A stretch of 47,433 bases of DNA from Lachnospiraceae bacterium (lineage in GTDB: Bacteria; Bacillota; Clostridia; Lachnospirales; Lachnospiraceae). The notes under the pieces were generated by a model that was not told the DNA's origin, did no database searches, and saw only the letters and a program-made list of their open reading frames with translations. The DNA lies in assembly GCA_024683155.1 (NCBI GenBank), contig JAIKYN010000121.1, positions 1-47,433 of the forward strand, read 5' to 3'. The position numbers and the translations under genes were made by a program. Shown one piece after another: positions 25,299 through 35,647 of the stretch; within the stretch, counting starts at the first letter, position 1, and every line of letters begins with the position of its first letter.

Positions 25299-27032
25299 AT
25301 GAAACAGATCTTGAACATTTTGAAAAAATATAAAGGGGAGAGCATTCTTGCTCCCCTTTTTAAAATGCTGGAGGCTACCTTTGAGTTATTTGTACCGCTG
25401 GTGATCTCCGCCATTATCGACCATGGTATCGGGGGGAATGACCGGGGGCTGATCTTCCGTTACAGCGGCATTCTCCTGTTGCTGGCCCTCATCGGCCTGG
25501 TCTGTTCCATTACGGCTCAGTATTTTGCAGCCAGGGCAGCCATCGGAACGGCGACCACCCTGCGGGAGAAACTGTTTGCCCACATTCAGTCCTTCTCCTA
25601 CACGGAAATGGATACCCAGGGTACCTCCACGCTTATTACGCGTATGACCAGCGACATCAATCAGGTGCAGAACGGTATCAACATGACCCTGCGCCTGTTT
25701 CTGCGTTCCCCCTTTATCGTCTTCGGTGCCATGATCATGGCCTTTACCATTGATGCGAAGGAAGCCATGATCTTCGTCATCACCATTCCGGTGCTGTCGG
25801 TGATCGTCTTCGGGATCATGCAGATCACAAGACCTTTGTATAAGCAGGCCCAGGGCGGGCTGGACAGCCTTCTGGCTACCGCAAGGGAAAATCTTACGGG
25901 TGTCCGTGTGATCCGTGCATTCTGCAAGGAAGAAGAGGAACTGGAGAAGTTCCGGGGACAGAATGAGCGCCTGACATTTACCCAGAAGAAAGCAGGAAGT
26001 ATCTCCGGTCTTACCAATCCCTTCACCTATGTGGTGGTGAATCTGGCCATTGTGGCTTTGCTGTGGACCGGTGCCATCTCGGTATCCCATGGTTCTCTGA
26101 CACAGGGCCAGGTGGTGGCTTTGTATAATTACATGTCCCAGATCCTGGTGGAGCTGATCAAGCTGGCCAATCTCATCGTGACCATTACCAAGGCACTGGC
26201 CTGCGCGGGCCGCATCCAGGATGTATTTCAGGTTTCTTCCTCCATGGAAGACGGTACCGGGGTACCTTTACCTTCGGACGGAGACAGGACCTGTGTGGAA
26301 TTCAGGGATGTATCTCTTACCTATAAAGGGGCGGGTGCACCGTCTCTGGAACATATTTCCTTTAAGGCATACGGCGGCCAGACCATTGGTATCATCGGCG
26401 GTACCGGCTCCGGTAAAAGTTCCGTGGTGAATCTGATCCCCCGTTTATATGATGCAACGCAGGGACAGGTCCTGTACAACGGCAAGCCGGTAGAAACATA
26501 TACCACAGAGTCCCTGCGACAGGAGATCGCCATGGTGCCGCAGAGAGCCCAGTTATTTAAGGGAACCATCCGCAGTAACCTGCTCATGGCAAATCCCGAA
26601 GCGGATGAAACCAAACTGATGGAAGGCCTGGAGAGAGCCCAGGCACTGGAATTCGTCAAAAACAAGGAAGGCATGCTGGAAGCGGTTGTGGAGCAGGGCG
26701 GAAAGAACCTGTCCGGCGGCCAGAAGCAGCGCCTTACCATAGCCAGAGCCCTGATGCAGGATTTCAAGGTACTGATCCTGGATGACAGTGCATCGGCGCT
26801 GGATTACGCAACCGACGCCAAACTGCGTCATGCCCTGAAAAACATACCGGGAGAGCCGCTGGTGTTCATTGTTTCCCAGCGAAGCTCCTCCCTTCGCCAT
26901 GCGGACCTGATCCTGGTCATGGAAGACGGCAGGGTGGAAAGCATGGGAACCCACGAGGAATTATTGCAAAAGAGCAAGGTTTATCAGGAGATCGTAGCCT
27001 CCCAGAATTCCGGAGAGGAGGCAGCCGTATGA
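25299..27032 (+). CDS. ABC exporter half-transporter with degenerate ATP site
   Basis: A 577-aa membrane-ATPase fusion, one half of a heterodimeric exporter. Six helices fill residues 15-310; the nucleotide domain follows with Walker A GGTGSGKSS and a canonical signature LSGGQKQR. After Walker B it has LILDDSASALD, with Asp where the catalytic Glu should be, and the H-loop reads IVSQR instead of xxHR. So its own ATP site is degenerate, as in BmrC- or TM287-like subunits. The partner follows with a 4-base overlap (ATGA). Substrate unknown; drugs, lipids or peptides are possible. Confidence 0.93.
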   Translation: MKQILNILKKYKGESILAPLFKMLEATFELFVPLVISAIIDHGIGGNDRGLIFRYSGILLLLALIGLVCSITAQYFAARAAIGTATTLREKLFAHIQSFSYTEMDTQGTSTLITRMTSDINQVQNGINMTLRLFLRSPFIVFGAMIMAFTIDAKEAMIFVITIPVLSVIVFGIMQITRPLYKQAQGGLDSLLATARENLTGVRVIRAFCKEEEELEKFRGQNERLTFTQKKAGSISGLTNPFTYVVVNLAIVALLWTGAISVSHGSLTQGQVVALYNYMSQILVELIKLANLIVTITKALACAGRIQDVFQVSSSMEDGTGVPLPSDGDRTCVEFRDVSLTYKGAGAPSLEHISFKAYGGQTIGIIGGTGSGKSSVVNLIPRLYDATQGQVLYNGKPVETYTTESLRQEIAMVPQRAQLFKGTIRSNLLMANPEADETKLMEGLERAQALEFVKNKEGMLEAVVEQGGKNLSGGQKQRLTIARALMQDFKVLILDDSASALDYATDAKLRHALKNIPGEPLVFIVSQRSSSLRHADLILVMEDGRVESMGTHEELLQKSKVYQEIVASQNSGEEAAV

Positions 27033-28777
27033 GTCAGAAAAGATCCAAACGAAGCGATACGTTCCGTATGCTCATGAACTATTTAAAACCCCATATGCCC
27101 TTTGTATGTCTGTCCGTTCTCATGGCAGCCTGCACAGTGGCCCTTACCTTATATCTGCCGGTGATCTTCGGATACGGTGTGGATTGTATCACCGGTCCCG
27201 GAGCGGTGGATCTGGACGGTCTTAAGGGGTATCTCATGAAGGGTGCCATTGCCCTTGTTGCCACGGCATTTACCCAGTGGCTCCTGAATCTGTGCAATAA
27301 CCGCATCACCTTCCATGTAACCCGGGATATCCGTAACGATGCCATGGAACAGCTGGAAAAGCTGCCCTTAAAGTATATTGATTCCCATGCCTACGGCGAC
27401 ATCGTCAGCCGCATCATTGCCGATGTGGATCAGCTGGCGGATGGTCTGCTCATGGGCTTTACCCAGTTATTTACCGGTGTGATCACCATTTTAGGGACCC
27501 TGGTCTTCATGTTTACCATCAACGGCTGGATCGCTCTTCTGGTGGTGGCACTGACTCCTGTTTCCCTGCTGGTTGCCCGGTTTATCGCAACCCGTACCTA
27601 CTCCATGTTCCAGCTGCAGTCCTCTACCCGTGGAGAAGAGACCGCTCTGGTGCAGGAGATGATCGAGGGGCAGAAGGTGATCCAGCTGATGAACTATCAG
27701 GATGAATCCCAGGATGCGTTCAAAGAGGTAAATGAGCGGCTCCGTGACTGCTCCCTGAAGGCAGTGTTCTATTCTTCCATTACCAACCCTGCCACCCGTT
27801 TCGTAAACAACCTGGTGTATGCTGCGGTGGCACTGACCGGTGCCCTGACCATTCTTGGAGGAGGCCTTACGGTTGGAGAACTGGTCATCTTCTTAAGCTA
27901 TGCCAATCAGTATACCAAGCCCTTCAACGAGATCTCCGGTGTGATCACCGAGCTGCAGAATGCACTGGCCTGTGCCGGTCGTATTTTCGAGATCCTGGAA
28001 GAGGAGCCTCAGACACCGGATCCTGCAGATGCAAAGCCTTTGGACCATGCAGAAGGATCCATTGACATTGAAGGGGTATGGTTCTCTTATACGCCGGAGC
28101 AGAAGCTCATCGAAGACTTCTCCCTGAAGGTAAAGCCCGGCCAGAGAGTCGCCATCGTTGGTCCTACCGGCTGCGGTAAGACGACCTTGATCAACCTGCT
28201 GATGCGTTTTTATGATCCACAGAAGGGAACCATCGCCGTGGACGGGACCAATACCCTTGAAATGACCCGTAAGGACCTGCGCAGTGCCTATGGTATGGTA
28301 CTGCAGGAAACCTGGTTAAAGAGCGGGACCATCCTGGAGAATATTAAAATGGGCAAGCCCGATGCCACCATGGAGGAAGTACTGGAAGCAGCCAAGGCAG
28401 TCCATTCCTATGAATTTATCCGCCGTATGCCGGAAGGCTTTGATACGGTGATCGGAGAAGACGGAGGAGGCTTATCCCAGGGACAGAAACAGCTTTTGTG
28501 TATCACCCGTGTGATGATCGCCTTGCCGCCTATGCTGATCCTGGATGAAGCGACCTCTTCCATTGATACCCGTACGGAACTGCAGATCCAGAATGCTTTT
28601 GCAAAACTGATGGAAGGAAGGACCAGCTTTATCGTGGCCCATCGCCTGTCTACCATTCAGAATGCGGATATCATCCTGGTGATGAAGGACGGACACATTG
28701 TGGAACAAGGAACCCATGAGGAGCTGTTAAAGCAAGGAGCATTTTATGCCAAGTTATACAACAGTCAGTTTGCATGA
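27029..28777 (+). CDS. ABC exporter half-transporter with intact ATP site
   Basis: A 582-aa partner of the previous protein: six helices then an ATPase domain. Walker A GPTGCGKTT, Walker B with catalytic Glu in LILDEATSSID and the H-loop FIVAHRLST are complete, while its signature is the altered LSQGQKQL. Together the two subunits make one good ATP site and one weak one, the normal arrangement of asymmetric exporters. GGAGAGGAGG lies just before the ATG inside the partner gene. Its 3' end overlaps the methyltransferase start by 32 bases. Confidence 0.94.
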   Translation: MSQKRSKRSDTFRMLMNYLKPHMPFVCLSVLMAACTVALTLYLPVIFGYGVDCITGPGAVDLDGLKGYLMKGAIALVATAFTQWLLNLCNNRITFHVTRDIRNDAMEQLEKLPLKYIDSHAYGDIVSRIIADVDQLADGLLMGFTQLFTGVITILGTLVFMFTINGWIALLVVALTPVSLLVARFIATRTYSMFQLQSSTRGEETALVQEMIEGQKVIQLMNYQDESQDAFKEVNERLRDCSLKAVFYSSITNPATRFVNNLVYAAVALTGALTILGGGLTVGELVIFLSYANQYTKPFNEISGVITELQNALACAGRIFEILEEEPQTPDPADAKPLDHAEGSIDIEGVWFSYTPEQKLIEDFSLKVKPGQRVAIVGPTGCGKTTLINLLMRFYDPQKGTIAVDGTNTLEMTRKDLRSAYGMVLQETWLKSGTILENIKMGKPDATMEEVLEAAKAVHSYEFIRRMPEGFDTVIGEDGGGLSQGQKQLLCITRVMIALPPMLILDEATSSIDTRTELQIQNAFAKLMEGRTSFIVAHRLSTIQNADIILVMKDGHIVEQGTHEELLKQGAFYAKLYNSQFA

Positions 28778-30110
28778 CGATCACAGCCGTTTACCGCAGG
28801 ATTTCATCGCCCGGATGCAGGAAGATCTGGGGGAGGAAGCCGGAGCTTTTTTAGAGAGTCTGAAAGAGGAAGCTGTAACCAGCCTTCGGGTGAATCCTTT
28901 GAAGGTGTCCGGGGAAGAAGATGCAGTGGAACATTTCCGGAAAGTAGCGCCTTTTTCCACGCTGGAGCCGGTTTCCTGGGAAAAGAACGGATTTTATTAT
29001 AAGGAGCCGGATCAGCCGGGGAAACATCCCATGCATGAAGCCGGTGTCTATTACATACAGGAAGCATCCGCCATGCTTCCGGTGACGCTTCTTGCGCCTG
29101 CGCCGGGAGAGCGGATCCTGGATCTTTGTGCCGCACCGGGGGGAAAGACCACCCAGATCGCTGCAGCTATGGAAGATCAGGGGCTTTTGGTGACCAATGA
29201 AGTGAACGGGGAGAGAGCCAGGATCCTGGCGGAAAACGTGGAACGCATGGGCATCGGAAATGCTCTGGTGTTAAATGAAAGTGTGCAGCATTTATCGGCG
29301 GCGTTTCCATCCTGCTTTGACAGGATCTTAGTGGATGCTCCCTGCTCCGGGGAGGGAATGTTCCGCAAAAATGCCCTGGCCTGTGACGAGTGGAGTCTGG
29401 CTGCCACGGCAGAGTGCGCCCTGCGCCAAAGGGAGATCTTAGATCATGCTTCCGTGATGCTGCGGCCCGGCGGAAGACTGGTGTATTCCACCTGTACCTT
29501 CGCAAAAGCGGAAGATGAAGAATGTATGGACCGTTTTCTTGACGAACATCCGGAATTTACCCTGGTTTCCCGTCACAGGATCTGGCCCCATAAGGAGAGA
29601 GGCGAAGGACATTTTGCCGCTGTTCTGGTAAAGAGCGGTGATGCACAGCCCGCTCCTTTCCGTAAGGATAAATTAACCTCCGTAACGGATAAGAAACTGG
29701 AATCCTTTCGTGAATTCTGGGAAGGAAACGTAAGGCTCCCCATGCCGGAGCAGGTCCTTCTCTTTGGAGATCAGGTATACCGAACCCCTGCCGAAATGCC
29801 CTCTTTACATGGACTTAAGGTATTGCGGGGAGGTCTCCATCTTGGTACACTTAAAAAGAACCGATTTGAGCCGTCTCATGCATTGGGTTTGTACTTAAAA
29901 CCGGAAGATGCGGTGCATGTTGCGGACTTAACTGATAGGGAAAATGAACTGACTGCATATCTCAATGGTATGACCCTGAATCTTGAGGGAGATAAGGGGT
30001 GGTATCTGGTGGTCTGTAACGGATATTCGTTTGGTTGGGGAAAGCTGGCCGGGTCGGTACTAAAAAATCATTATCCAATCGGGCTTCGTAAGTATTGGAT
30101 GGCAGATTAA
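28746..30110 (+). CDS. RsmF-like RNA cytosine-5 methyltransferase
   Basis: A 454-aa enzyme of the RsmB/RsmF family that methylates cytosine in rRNA with S-adenosylmethionine. Motifs: [31 protein letters not shown] cut here to the SAM loop [25 protein letters not shown] (a conserved Cys) and [13 protein letters not shown] (catalytic Cys). The C-terminal part contains [23 protein letters not shown] cut to [13 protein letters not shown], typical of RsmF-type C-terminal domains. The start at 28746 has GGAG six bases upstream and lies inside the exporter gene, so it is probably coupled to it. Unrelated function to the exporter, so the overlap reflects compact packing. Confidence 0.92.
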   Translation: MPSYTTVSLHDDHSRLPQDFIARMQEDLGEEAGAFLESLKEEAVTSLRVNPLKVSGEEDAVEHFRKVAPFSTLEPVSWEKNGFYYKEPDQPGKHPMHEAGVYYIQEASAMLPVTLLAPAPGERILDLCAAPGGKTTQIAAAMEDQGLLVTNEVNGERARILAENVERMGIGNALVLNESVQHLSAAFPSCFDRILVDAPCSGEGMFRKNALACDEWSLAATAECALRQREILDHASVMLRPGGRLVYSTCTFAKAEDEECMDRFLDEHPEFTLVSRHRIWPHKERGEGHFAAVLVKSGDAQPAPFRKDKLTSVTDKKLESFREFWEGNVRLPMPEQVLLFGDQVYRTPAEMPSLHGLKVLRGGLHLGTLKKNRFEPSHALGLYLKPEDAVHVADLTDRENELTAYLNGMTLNLEGDKGWYLVVCNGYSFGWGKLAGSVLKNHYPIGLRKYWMAD

Positions 30111-30127
30111 GCAGAATGGAGAAAACT

Positions 30128-31723
30128 ATGAGTGATTGCAAGAGTTTCATTGAAGAGGGGAAAGCAGTTCTCGGTATTGAATTCGGTTCCACCCGGATCA
30201 AAGCGGTGCTGATCGATGACAAGAACACTCCCATTGCCCAGGGATCCCATGAGTGGGAAAATCGCCTGGAGAACCACATCTGGACTTATTCGCTGGAGGA
30301 TATCTGGAGCGGTCTGCAGGATTGCTACCGGGATCTTACCGAAGATGTTAAGAAGCGTTACGGTGCAGAGATCACAAAGCTGGGGGCCATCGGTTTCTCG
30401 GCAATGATGCACGGTTATCTGGCATTTGATAACAAGGATGAACTTCTGGTACCTTTCCGTACCTGGAGGAATACCATTACCGGTGAGGCTTCCGAGAAGC
30501 TGACCCGGTTATTTAACTATCCGATCCCTCAGAGATGGAGTATTTCCCACCTCTATCAGGCGATCTTAAACAAAGAGCCTCATGTGGCACAGGTTTCTTT
30601 CTTTACCACACTGGCAGGCTATGTACATTGGAAGATGACCGGACAGAAGGTCATCGGTATCGGAGATGGCTCCGGTATGTTTCCTATTGATACAGCGACC
30701 AAGGACTTTGATCAGGAGATGATCAAAAAGTTCGATACGGCGGTAGCAGGCGAAGGATTCTCCTGGAAGCTTTCCGATATCCTTCCCAAGGTTCTGGTAG
30801 CAGGCGAAGATGCCGGCACCCTGACCGCAGAAGGAGCAAAATTACTGGATCCTACCGGCAAGCTGCAGGCAGGCGCTGTGATCTGCCCTCCGGAAGGAGA
30901 TGCAGGAACCGGTATGGCTGCGACCAATGCGGTAGCACGCAGAACCGGTAATGTATCTGCCGGCACTTCCGTATTTATCATGGCAGTCCTTGAGAAAGCA
31001 CTGAGCAAGGTTTATTCTGCCATTGATCTGGTAACTACTCCCTCCGGAGATCTGGTTGCCATGGTACACTGCAATAACTGTACCTCCGATATCAATGCAT
31101 GGGTGAACCTGTTTGATGAATTTGCCAAGGCAACCGGTCATCCCGTCAGCAAGAACGATCTGTATACCATGCTGTTCCGGAAGGCTCTGGAAGGGGATAA
31201 GGACTGCGGCGGTCTGTTATCTTACAACTATTTCTCCGGTGAGAGCATTACCGGATTCGAAGAAGGACGTCCGCTGTTCGTTCGTACACCGGATGCTTCC
31301 TTTACACTGGCGAACTTTATGCGTATGAACCTGTTCTCCGCACTGGGTGCCCTGAAGGTGGGTATGGATATCCTCTTCAAGGAAGAGAAGGTAGAGCTGG
31401 ATAAGCTGTGCGGACACGGCGGTTACTTTAAGACCGAAGGCGTAGGCTCCAAGATCATGGCAGCCGCTGCCAACGTACCCGTATCCGTTATGGAGACAGC
31501 CGGTGAAGGCGGTGCGTGGGGTATTGCCCTGCTGGCAGGCTATAACATCTGGAACTGCGACAAGGAAGATCTGGGCAAGTATCTGGACAACAAGGTATTT
31601 GCAGGTCAGAAGGCTACCGTTGTGGCACCCGATCCCGCAGATGTAGCAGGCTTTGATGCCTTCATGAAGAAGTATGTGGCTACACTGCCTGCAGAGAAGG
31701 CTGCGGTAGAGAACCTTCAGTAA
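30128..31723 (+). CDS. FGGY-family sugar kinase, probable ribulokinase
   Basis: A 531-aa sugar kinase. The ATP-phosphate motif is [14 protein letters not shown] near the N-terminus, a sugar-binding segment is [10 protein letters not shown], and the C-terminal adenosine motif is [17 protein letters not shown]. The gene behind it encodes an L-ribulose-5-phosphate 4-epimerase, so L-ribulose is the best substrate guess; L-xylulose is possible. No isomerase (araA) or sugar transporter lies next to it. The ATG at 30128 is chosen over upstream ATGs because GGAG lies six bases before it. It follows the methyltransferase gene after 17 bases. Confidence 0.85.
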   Translation: MSDCKSFIEEGKAVLGIEFGSTRIKAVLIDDKNTPIAQGSHEWENRLENHIWTYSLEDIWSGLQDCYRDLTEDVKKRYGAEITKLGAIGFSAMMHGYLAFDNKDELLVPFRTWRNTITGEASEKLTRLFNYPIPQRWSISHLYQAILNKEPHVAQVSFFTTLAGYVHWKMTGQKVIGIGDGSGMFPIDTATKDFDQEMIKKFDTAVAGEGFSWKLSDILPKVLVAGEDAGTLTAEGAKLLDPTGKLQAGAVICPPEGDAGTGMAATNAVARRTGNVSAGTSVFIMAVLEKALSKVYSAIDLVTTPSGDLVAMVHCNNCTSDINAWVNLFDEFAKATGHPVSKNDLYTMLFRKALEGDKDCGGLLSYNYFSGESITGFEEGRPLFVRTPDASFTLANFMRMNLFSALGALKVGMDILFKEEKVELDKLCGHGGYFKTEGVGSKIMAAAANVPVSVMETAGEGGAWGIALLAGYNIWNCDKEDLGKYLDNKVFAGQKATVVAPDPADVAGFDAFMKKYVATLPAEKAAVENLQ

Positions 31724-31743
31724 AAGGGCACAGGTAAAATATC

Positions 31744-31776
31744 GGCAACTGTTTCCGGAAAACGGGGGTGGTTGCC
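31744..31776 (+). other. Intercistronic stem-loop between kinase and epimerase genes
   Basis: GGCAAC (31744-31749) pairs with GTTGCC (31771-31776), and inside CCG pairs with CGG around GAAAA. No T run follows, so it is not a terminator; it could protect or process the mRNA. Confidence 0.4.
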
Positions 31777-31809
31777 CATAAAAGTAACAGGTATCATGAG
31801 GAGAAAAGA

Positions 31810-32508
31810 ATGTTAGAAGAATTAAAGAAACGGGTATATGAAGCCAACATGCTTCTGCCCAAATATGGTCTGGTAACTTTCACCTGGGGCAATGTAAGCG
31901 AGATCGACCGTGAAAGCGGTCTCTTTGCCATCAAGCCCAGTGGCGTGGATTATGATAAGCTGACACCGGAAGACATGGTCATCATGGACCTTAATGGTAA
32001 CAAGGTAGAGGGCAGATACAATCCTTCTTCCGATACCCCTACTCATCTGGAGCTGTATAAGGCATTTCCTCAGATCGGCGGTATCGTACATACCCATTCG
32101 TCCTATGCGACCAGCTGGGCACAGTCCGGACGCAGCATTCCCTGCTACGGAACCACCCATGCCGATTATATCTATGGCGAGGTTCCCTGTGTACGCTGCC
32201 TGAACAAAGAGGAGATCGATACGGCTTACGAGCAGAACACCGGCCTTCTCATCATTGATGATTTTAAGAAGAATAACCGGGATGTGGCAGCAGTGCCTGC
32301 CGTTTTATGCAAGAACCACGGTCCCTTCACCTGGGGAAAAGATGCCCATGAGGCAGTCCATAATGCAGTGGTCCTGGAGGAAGTGGCGAAGATGGCTTAC
32401 CGTACCGAGCTGATCAATCCGGAAGTAAAGCCTGCACCCCAGGAACTGCAGGATAAGCATTATTATCGTAAGCACGGTGCCAATGCTTATTACGGTCAGG
32501 GAAACTAA
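31810..32508 (+). CDS. araD: L-ribulose-5-phosphate 4-epimerase
   Basis: A 232-aa class II aldolase-fold enzyme that turns L-ribulose 5-phosphate into D-xylulose 5-phosphate, feeding the pentose phosphate pathway. Signatures: [24 protein letters not shown], zinc ligands in [10 protein letters not shown], the catalytic Asp in TTHADY, a third His in [10 protein letters not shown] and the C-terminal HGANAYYGQ with the catalytic Tyr. Length is as expected. ATG 31810 has GAGGAG eight bases upstream. With the kinase before it, it forms an arabinose or related pentose branch without the isomerase. Confidence 0.95.
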   Translation: MLEELKKRVYEANMLLPKYGLVTFTWGNVSEIDRESGLFAIKPSGVDYDKLTPEDMVIMDLNGNKVEGRYNPSSDTPTHLELYKAFPQIGGIVHTHSSYATSWAQSGRSIPCYGTTHADYIYGEVPCVRCLNKEEIDTAYEQNTGLLIIDDFKKNNRDVAAVPAVLCKNHGPFTWGKDAHEAVHNAVVLEEVAKMAYRTELINPEVKPAPQELQDKHYYRKHGANAYYGQGN

Positions 32509-32559
32509 GGCCGGGGCAGTAAGATCTTGTAAAGCAAAGGGTATATAAGAAGAAAGAGA

Positions 32560-32600
32560 AAGCCTGTAGGATGGTGATAACACCAAGCTACAGGCTTTTG
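32560..32600 (+). terminator. Intrinsic terminator after the epimerase gene
   Basis: A 10-bp stem AAGCCTGTAG/CTACAGGCTT (32560-32569 with 32588-32597) carries an inner TGGTG-ATAA-CACCA hairpin and ends in a short T run. It closes the plus-strand block before the convergent trkH gene. Confidence 0.85.
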
Positions 32601-32648
32601 TTATGGTTCTGGTTTTGGTTATGGCTTTGAGAGGCCGGATGGAGCGCC

Positions 32649-34130
32649 TCATTTCTTACGTAATATATGCTTTACCCGGAAGGAAAGCTTCACGGGACGG
32701 GTCCAGCAGCTGGGAGCAAAAAGCACCAGCATGGGGAACAGTTCCAGACGGCCGGCCAGCATGTCAAACATCAGCACGATCTTGGAAAAATAAGAAAAGT
32801 GTGCAAAGTTACAAGCGGGGCCTACGGTGTTCAGACCGGGACCGATGTTGTTCAGGGTAGCCACTACTGCGGTAAAGTTGGTGGTGAAATCAAATTCATC
32901 CACGCTGATGAGCAGTACGGACATGAACAGGATGATGGAATAAATGGCAATGTATACATTGGTGGAACGGGTGGTCTCATGGGCTATGGTGTGGCCATCC
33001 ATGCGGATCTTCTTAACCACACGGGGATGCACGATGGTAGCCAGTTCCTTGCGGATGGTCTTCCCCAGGATCATGATACGGGAGACCTTGATACCGCCAC
33101 CGGTACTGCCTGCGCAGGCACCGATGAACATCAGGATCACCAGGATGGTCTGGGAAAACGGGGGCCACTTTCCAAAATCCGCAGTACTGTATCCGGTGGT
33201 GGTGATAATGGAACCGACCTGGAACAGAGCTTCTTTAAAAGCTGTGGGCAGATTGGGAGTAATGGCGGAAATATTAATGGTGATGGCCAGAACGCTTAGG
33301 GCGATGATGACCAGATACCAGTGCACTTCCTGTAAGGAAAGGGCATCCTTGAACTTCTTGCTGATGATGAGGAAGTAGAAGGAGTAGTTCACACCGCTGA
33401 GGATCATAAATACGGCGATGATATACTGCTGCAGGTCGGAATAACTGCCGATGCTGGAATTCAGGACGCCAAAGCCACCGGTTCCTACGGTACCGAAGGT
33501 AAGGGTCAGAGATTCAAATACGGACATTCCGGAGAGAAGGAGACATGCGATCTCCAACAGGGTCATGCCAATATAGATCTTATACAGTAAGGATGCAGTA
33601 TCCCGTACATGGGGTACCAGTCGTTCTACGGAAGGTCCCGGGCTTTCGGCTTTCATCAGATTCATGGTAGAAGCACCCAGCATGGGGAGCAGGGCCATGA
33701 TGAAAACAACCACGCCCATACCGCCTACCCAGTGGGTAAAACTACGCCAGAACAGGCCGGATCTGGTGAGGGCTTCCACATCGGTAAGAATACTGGAACC
33801 GGTAGTGGTAAAGCCGGAGACAGTCTCAAAGAGAGCGTCTACATAATTGGGGATATCACCGGTGAGTACAAAGGGTATGGCCCCTGCGGCGGAAAGGATC
33901 AGCCAGCTTAAGGCAACGGTGATAAAACCATCCCGGGGATATAAAGTTTCATGCTGAGGACGCTTTCTGGATAACAGCCATCCCAAAGCAAAACAGATCA
34001 GAGCGGGGATCAGATAATGCTGCCAGATGTGCTCCTTGTAAATAAGAGACACGATCAGGGGAAGCAAAAGGAATGCACCTTCTACCTGAAGCACCAGCCC
34101 GATGACATAAGATACAACGCGATAATTCAT
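32649..34130 (-). CDS. trkH: Potassium uptake channel subunit TrkH
   Basis: A 493-aa membrane protein of the TrkH/KtrB family. Four repeated pore loops with the filter glycines are visible: SGFTTTGSS, FGTVGTGGFG, ITTTGYST and LNNIGPGLN. It should import K+ with Na+ or H+ under control of TrkA, encoded three bases upstream in the same transcript. The ATG is preceded by GGACTAATCT, without a strong ribosome binding site, so coupling with trkA is likely. Confidence 0.95.
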   Translation of the reverse strand: MNYRVVSYVIGLVLQVEGAFLLLPLIVSLIYKEHIWQHYLIPALICFALGWLLSRKRPQHETLYPRDGFITVALSWLILSAAGAIPFVLTGDIPNYVDALFETVSGFTTTGSSILTDVEALTRSGLFWRSFTHWVGGMGVVVFIMALLPMLGASTMNLMKAESPGPSVERLVPHVRDTASLLYKIYIGMTLLEIACLLLSGMSVFESLTLTFGTVGTGGFGVLNSSIGSYSDLQQYIIAVFMILSGVNYSFYFLIISKKFKDALSLQEVHWYLVIIALSVLAITINISAITPNLPTAFKEALFQVGSIITTTGYSTADFGKWPPFSQTILVILMFIGACAGSTGGGIKVSRIMILGKTIRKELATIVHPRVVKKIRMDGHTIAHETTRSTNVYIAIYSIILFMSVLLISVDEFDFTTNFTAVVATLNNIGPGLNTVGPACNFAHFSYFSKIVLMFDMLAGRLELFPMLVLFAPSCWTRPVKLSFRVKHILRKK

Positions 34131-34133
34131 AGA

Positions 34134-35492
34134 TTAGTCCTTCAATATTCCTTTGATATCCGAAATACGGAAGCCGGACAGTACAACAACGACGGAATCC
34201 CCTACCTTCAGGCAATCCTGACCGGTGGGGAAGATGATCTGTCCGTTCCGGTAGATACAGCAGATCAGAAGGTTGTCCTTAAGAGACAGCTCTGCCAGAG
34301 GTGTATTGGTGGCATTGGAATCTTCCTTGATGACAAATTCCAGTGCTTCGGCCTGGCCGTCCGCCAGTTTATACAGGTTCTCCACTTCACTGTCGGTATT
34401 GTCCATGGAACGGACAAAACGGGAAATGAAGTCTGCGGTGATGACCTGGGGATTGATGATGGTATCCAGGTTCATCTGATTGATCACGTCGGAGAAGGTG
34501 ATCCGGTTGATCTTGGTGATCACCTTGGCGGCGGGATTGATGCCTTTTACATATAAGGAAAGAAGAATGTTCTCTTCATCCAGGCCGGTTAAAGCCGCAA
34601 AGCCTGCCGTAGTGGACACATTCTCCTGCAGTAACAGGTTCTGGTCGGTGGCATCTCCGTGGATCACGGCAACATCCGGCAGAAGTTCTGCCAGCTGTTC
34701 ACAGCGTTCCCGCTTCTGCTCGATGATGGTGGTGTTGATACCGCTGAGCATGAGAAGCCTTGCCAGATAGAAGGCGATCTTACTGCCTCCTGCTATGATG
34801 GCATTGTCGATCCGGTTTTTGGATAAGCCGATCTTACGCAGGAAGGCGGTAGTTTCTTTCCGTCTGGCGGTAAAACCGATCTCGTCTCCTTCCTGAAGGA
34901 CAAATCCACCGTTGGGGATCCGTGTATGACCGTCTCTGGTCACGGAACAGATCAGGATGGAAGTGTGGAGCGTGGAACGGATATCCATGATGCGCAGGCC
35001 GTTCAAAGGAGAATCCTGTGTCAGCTTAATGTGCAGCATGTCCACGTGTCCCCGGGCAAAGGTATCTACCTTTACTGCGGAAGGGAACTGGAAGATCCGT
35101 GCGATCTCATTGGCAGCTTCGAATTCAGGGTTGATGATCATACCCAGATCAAAGCCTTTCTTCAAAAATTCAATTTCCGATACATACAGGGGATTACGCA
35201 CACGGGCGATGGTCTTGCAGTGACCGCTTCTCTTGGCGATAAGACAGCAGAGCAGGTTCTGCTCGTCACTGCCGGTTACCGCGATGAGCAGATCGGCATG
35301 GGCCACATCCGCTTCCTGCAGGGTGGTAAAACTTACGGCGTTCCCCACGATACCCAGTGCATCCAGATTGTTGGTGATATTGCGGATCTCTTCCGCATCT
35401 TCATCGATCACGGTGATGTTGTGATCTTCTTTACTAAGCTGCTCTACCAGGCTGTAACCAACCTTACCGCAGCCAACCATGATAATGTTCAT
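34134..35492 (-). CDS. trkA: Potassium uptake regulator TrkA
   Basis: A 452-aa cytoplasmic gating protein with two RCK units. Each begins with a Rossmann nucleotide-binding motif (IIMVGCGKVGYSL at the start, IAGGSKIAFYLARLL near 217) followed by a TrkA_C domain. It binds NAD(H)/ATP-type ligands and opens TrkH. A clear promoter lies 30 bases upstream and AAAGGA precedes the ATG. The pair trkA-trkH is convergent with the araD block and divergent from the DUF1653 gene. Confidence 0.96.
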   Translation of the reverse strand: MNIIMVGCGKVGYSLVEQLSKEDHNITVIDEDAEEIRNITNNLDALGIVGNAVSFTTLQEADVAHADLLIAVTGSDEQNLLCCLIAKRSGHCKTIARVRNPLYVSEIEFLKKGFDLGMIINPEFEAANEIARIFQFPSAVKVDTFARGHVDMLHIKLTQDSPLNGLRIMDIRSTLHTSILICSVTRDGHTRIPNGGFVLQEGDEIGFTARRKETTAFLRKIGLSKNRIDNAIIAGGSKIAFYLARLLMLSGINTTIIEQKRERCEQLAELLPDVAVIHGDATDQNLLLQENVSTTAGFAALTGLDEENILLSLYVKGINPAAKVITKINRITFSDVINQMNLDTIINPQVITADFISRFVRSMDNTDSEVENLYKLADGQAEALEFVIKEDSNATNTPLAELSLKDNLLICCIYRNGQIIFPTGQDCLKVGDSVVVVLSGFRISDIKGILKD

Positions 35493-35522
35493 AAATATAA
35501 GTCATCCTTTCGAACACCCCTC

Positions 35523-35550
35523 ATTATAACAGAACATCGTTATTGTGCAA
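35523..35550 (-). promoter_or_regulatory. Promoter of trkA-trkH
   Basis: On the minus strand TTGCAC (35545-35550), a 16-base spacer and a perfect TATAAT (35523-35528) lie about 30 bases before the trkA ATG. Confidence 0.75.
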
Positions 35551-35594
35551 ACAAAGGAGCCCGATTGTTTGTGGAAAAATACGCCTCTTTCGGC

Positions 35595-35600
35595 TATAAT
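35595..35600 (+). promoter_or_regulatory. -10 box for the DUF1653 gene
   Basis: A perfect TATAAT on the plus strand, about 48 bases before the chosen ATG. At the right distance upstream there is only TGGAAA, so the -35 is weak. It lies back to back with the trkA promoter. Confidence 0.5.
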
Positions 35601-35647
35601 GTGGGAGTGTGGAGTCTGCAGACTGCCACAGGGAAGGGGACTGGCCG

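Noticed and set aside
25386-26090. A 234-codon frame opposite the first ABC exporter gene
   Set aside because: Shadow of a canonical exporter gene; no start signal and no domain.
25299-28777. Inactivating mutations in the first ABC exporter subunit (Asp for the catalytic Glu, Gln in the H-loop)
   Set aside because: The partner has a complete site and a modified signature, which is the normal asymmetric design of heterodimeric exporters, not decay.
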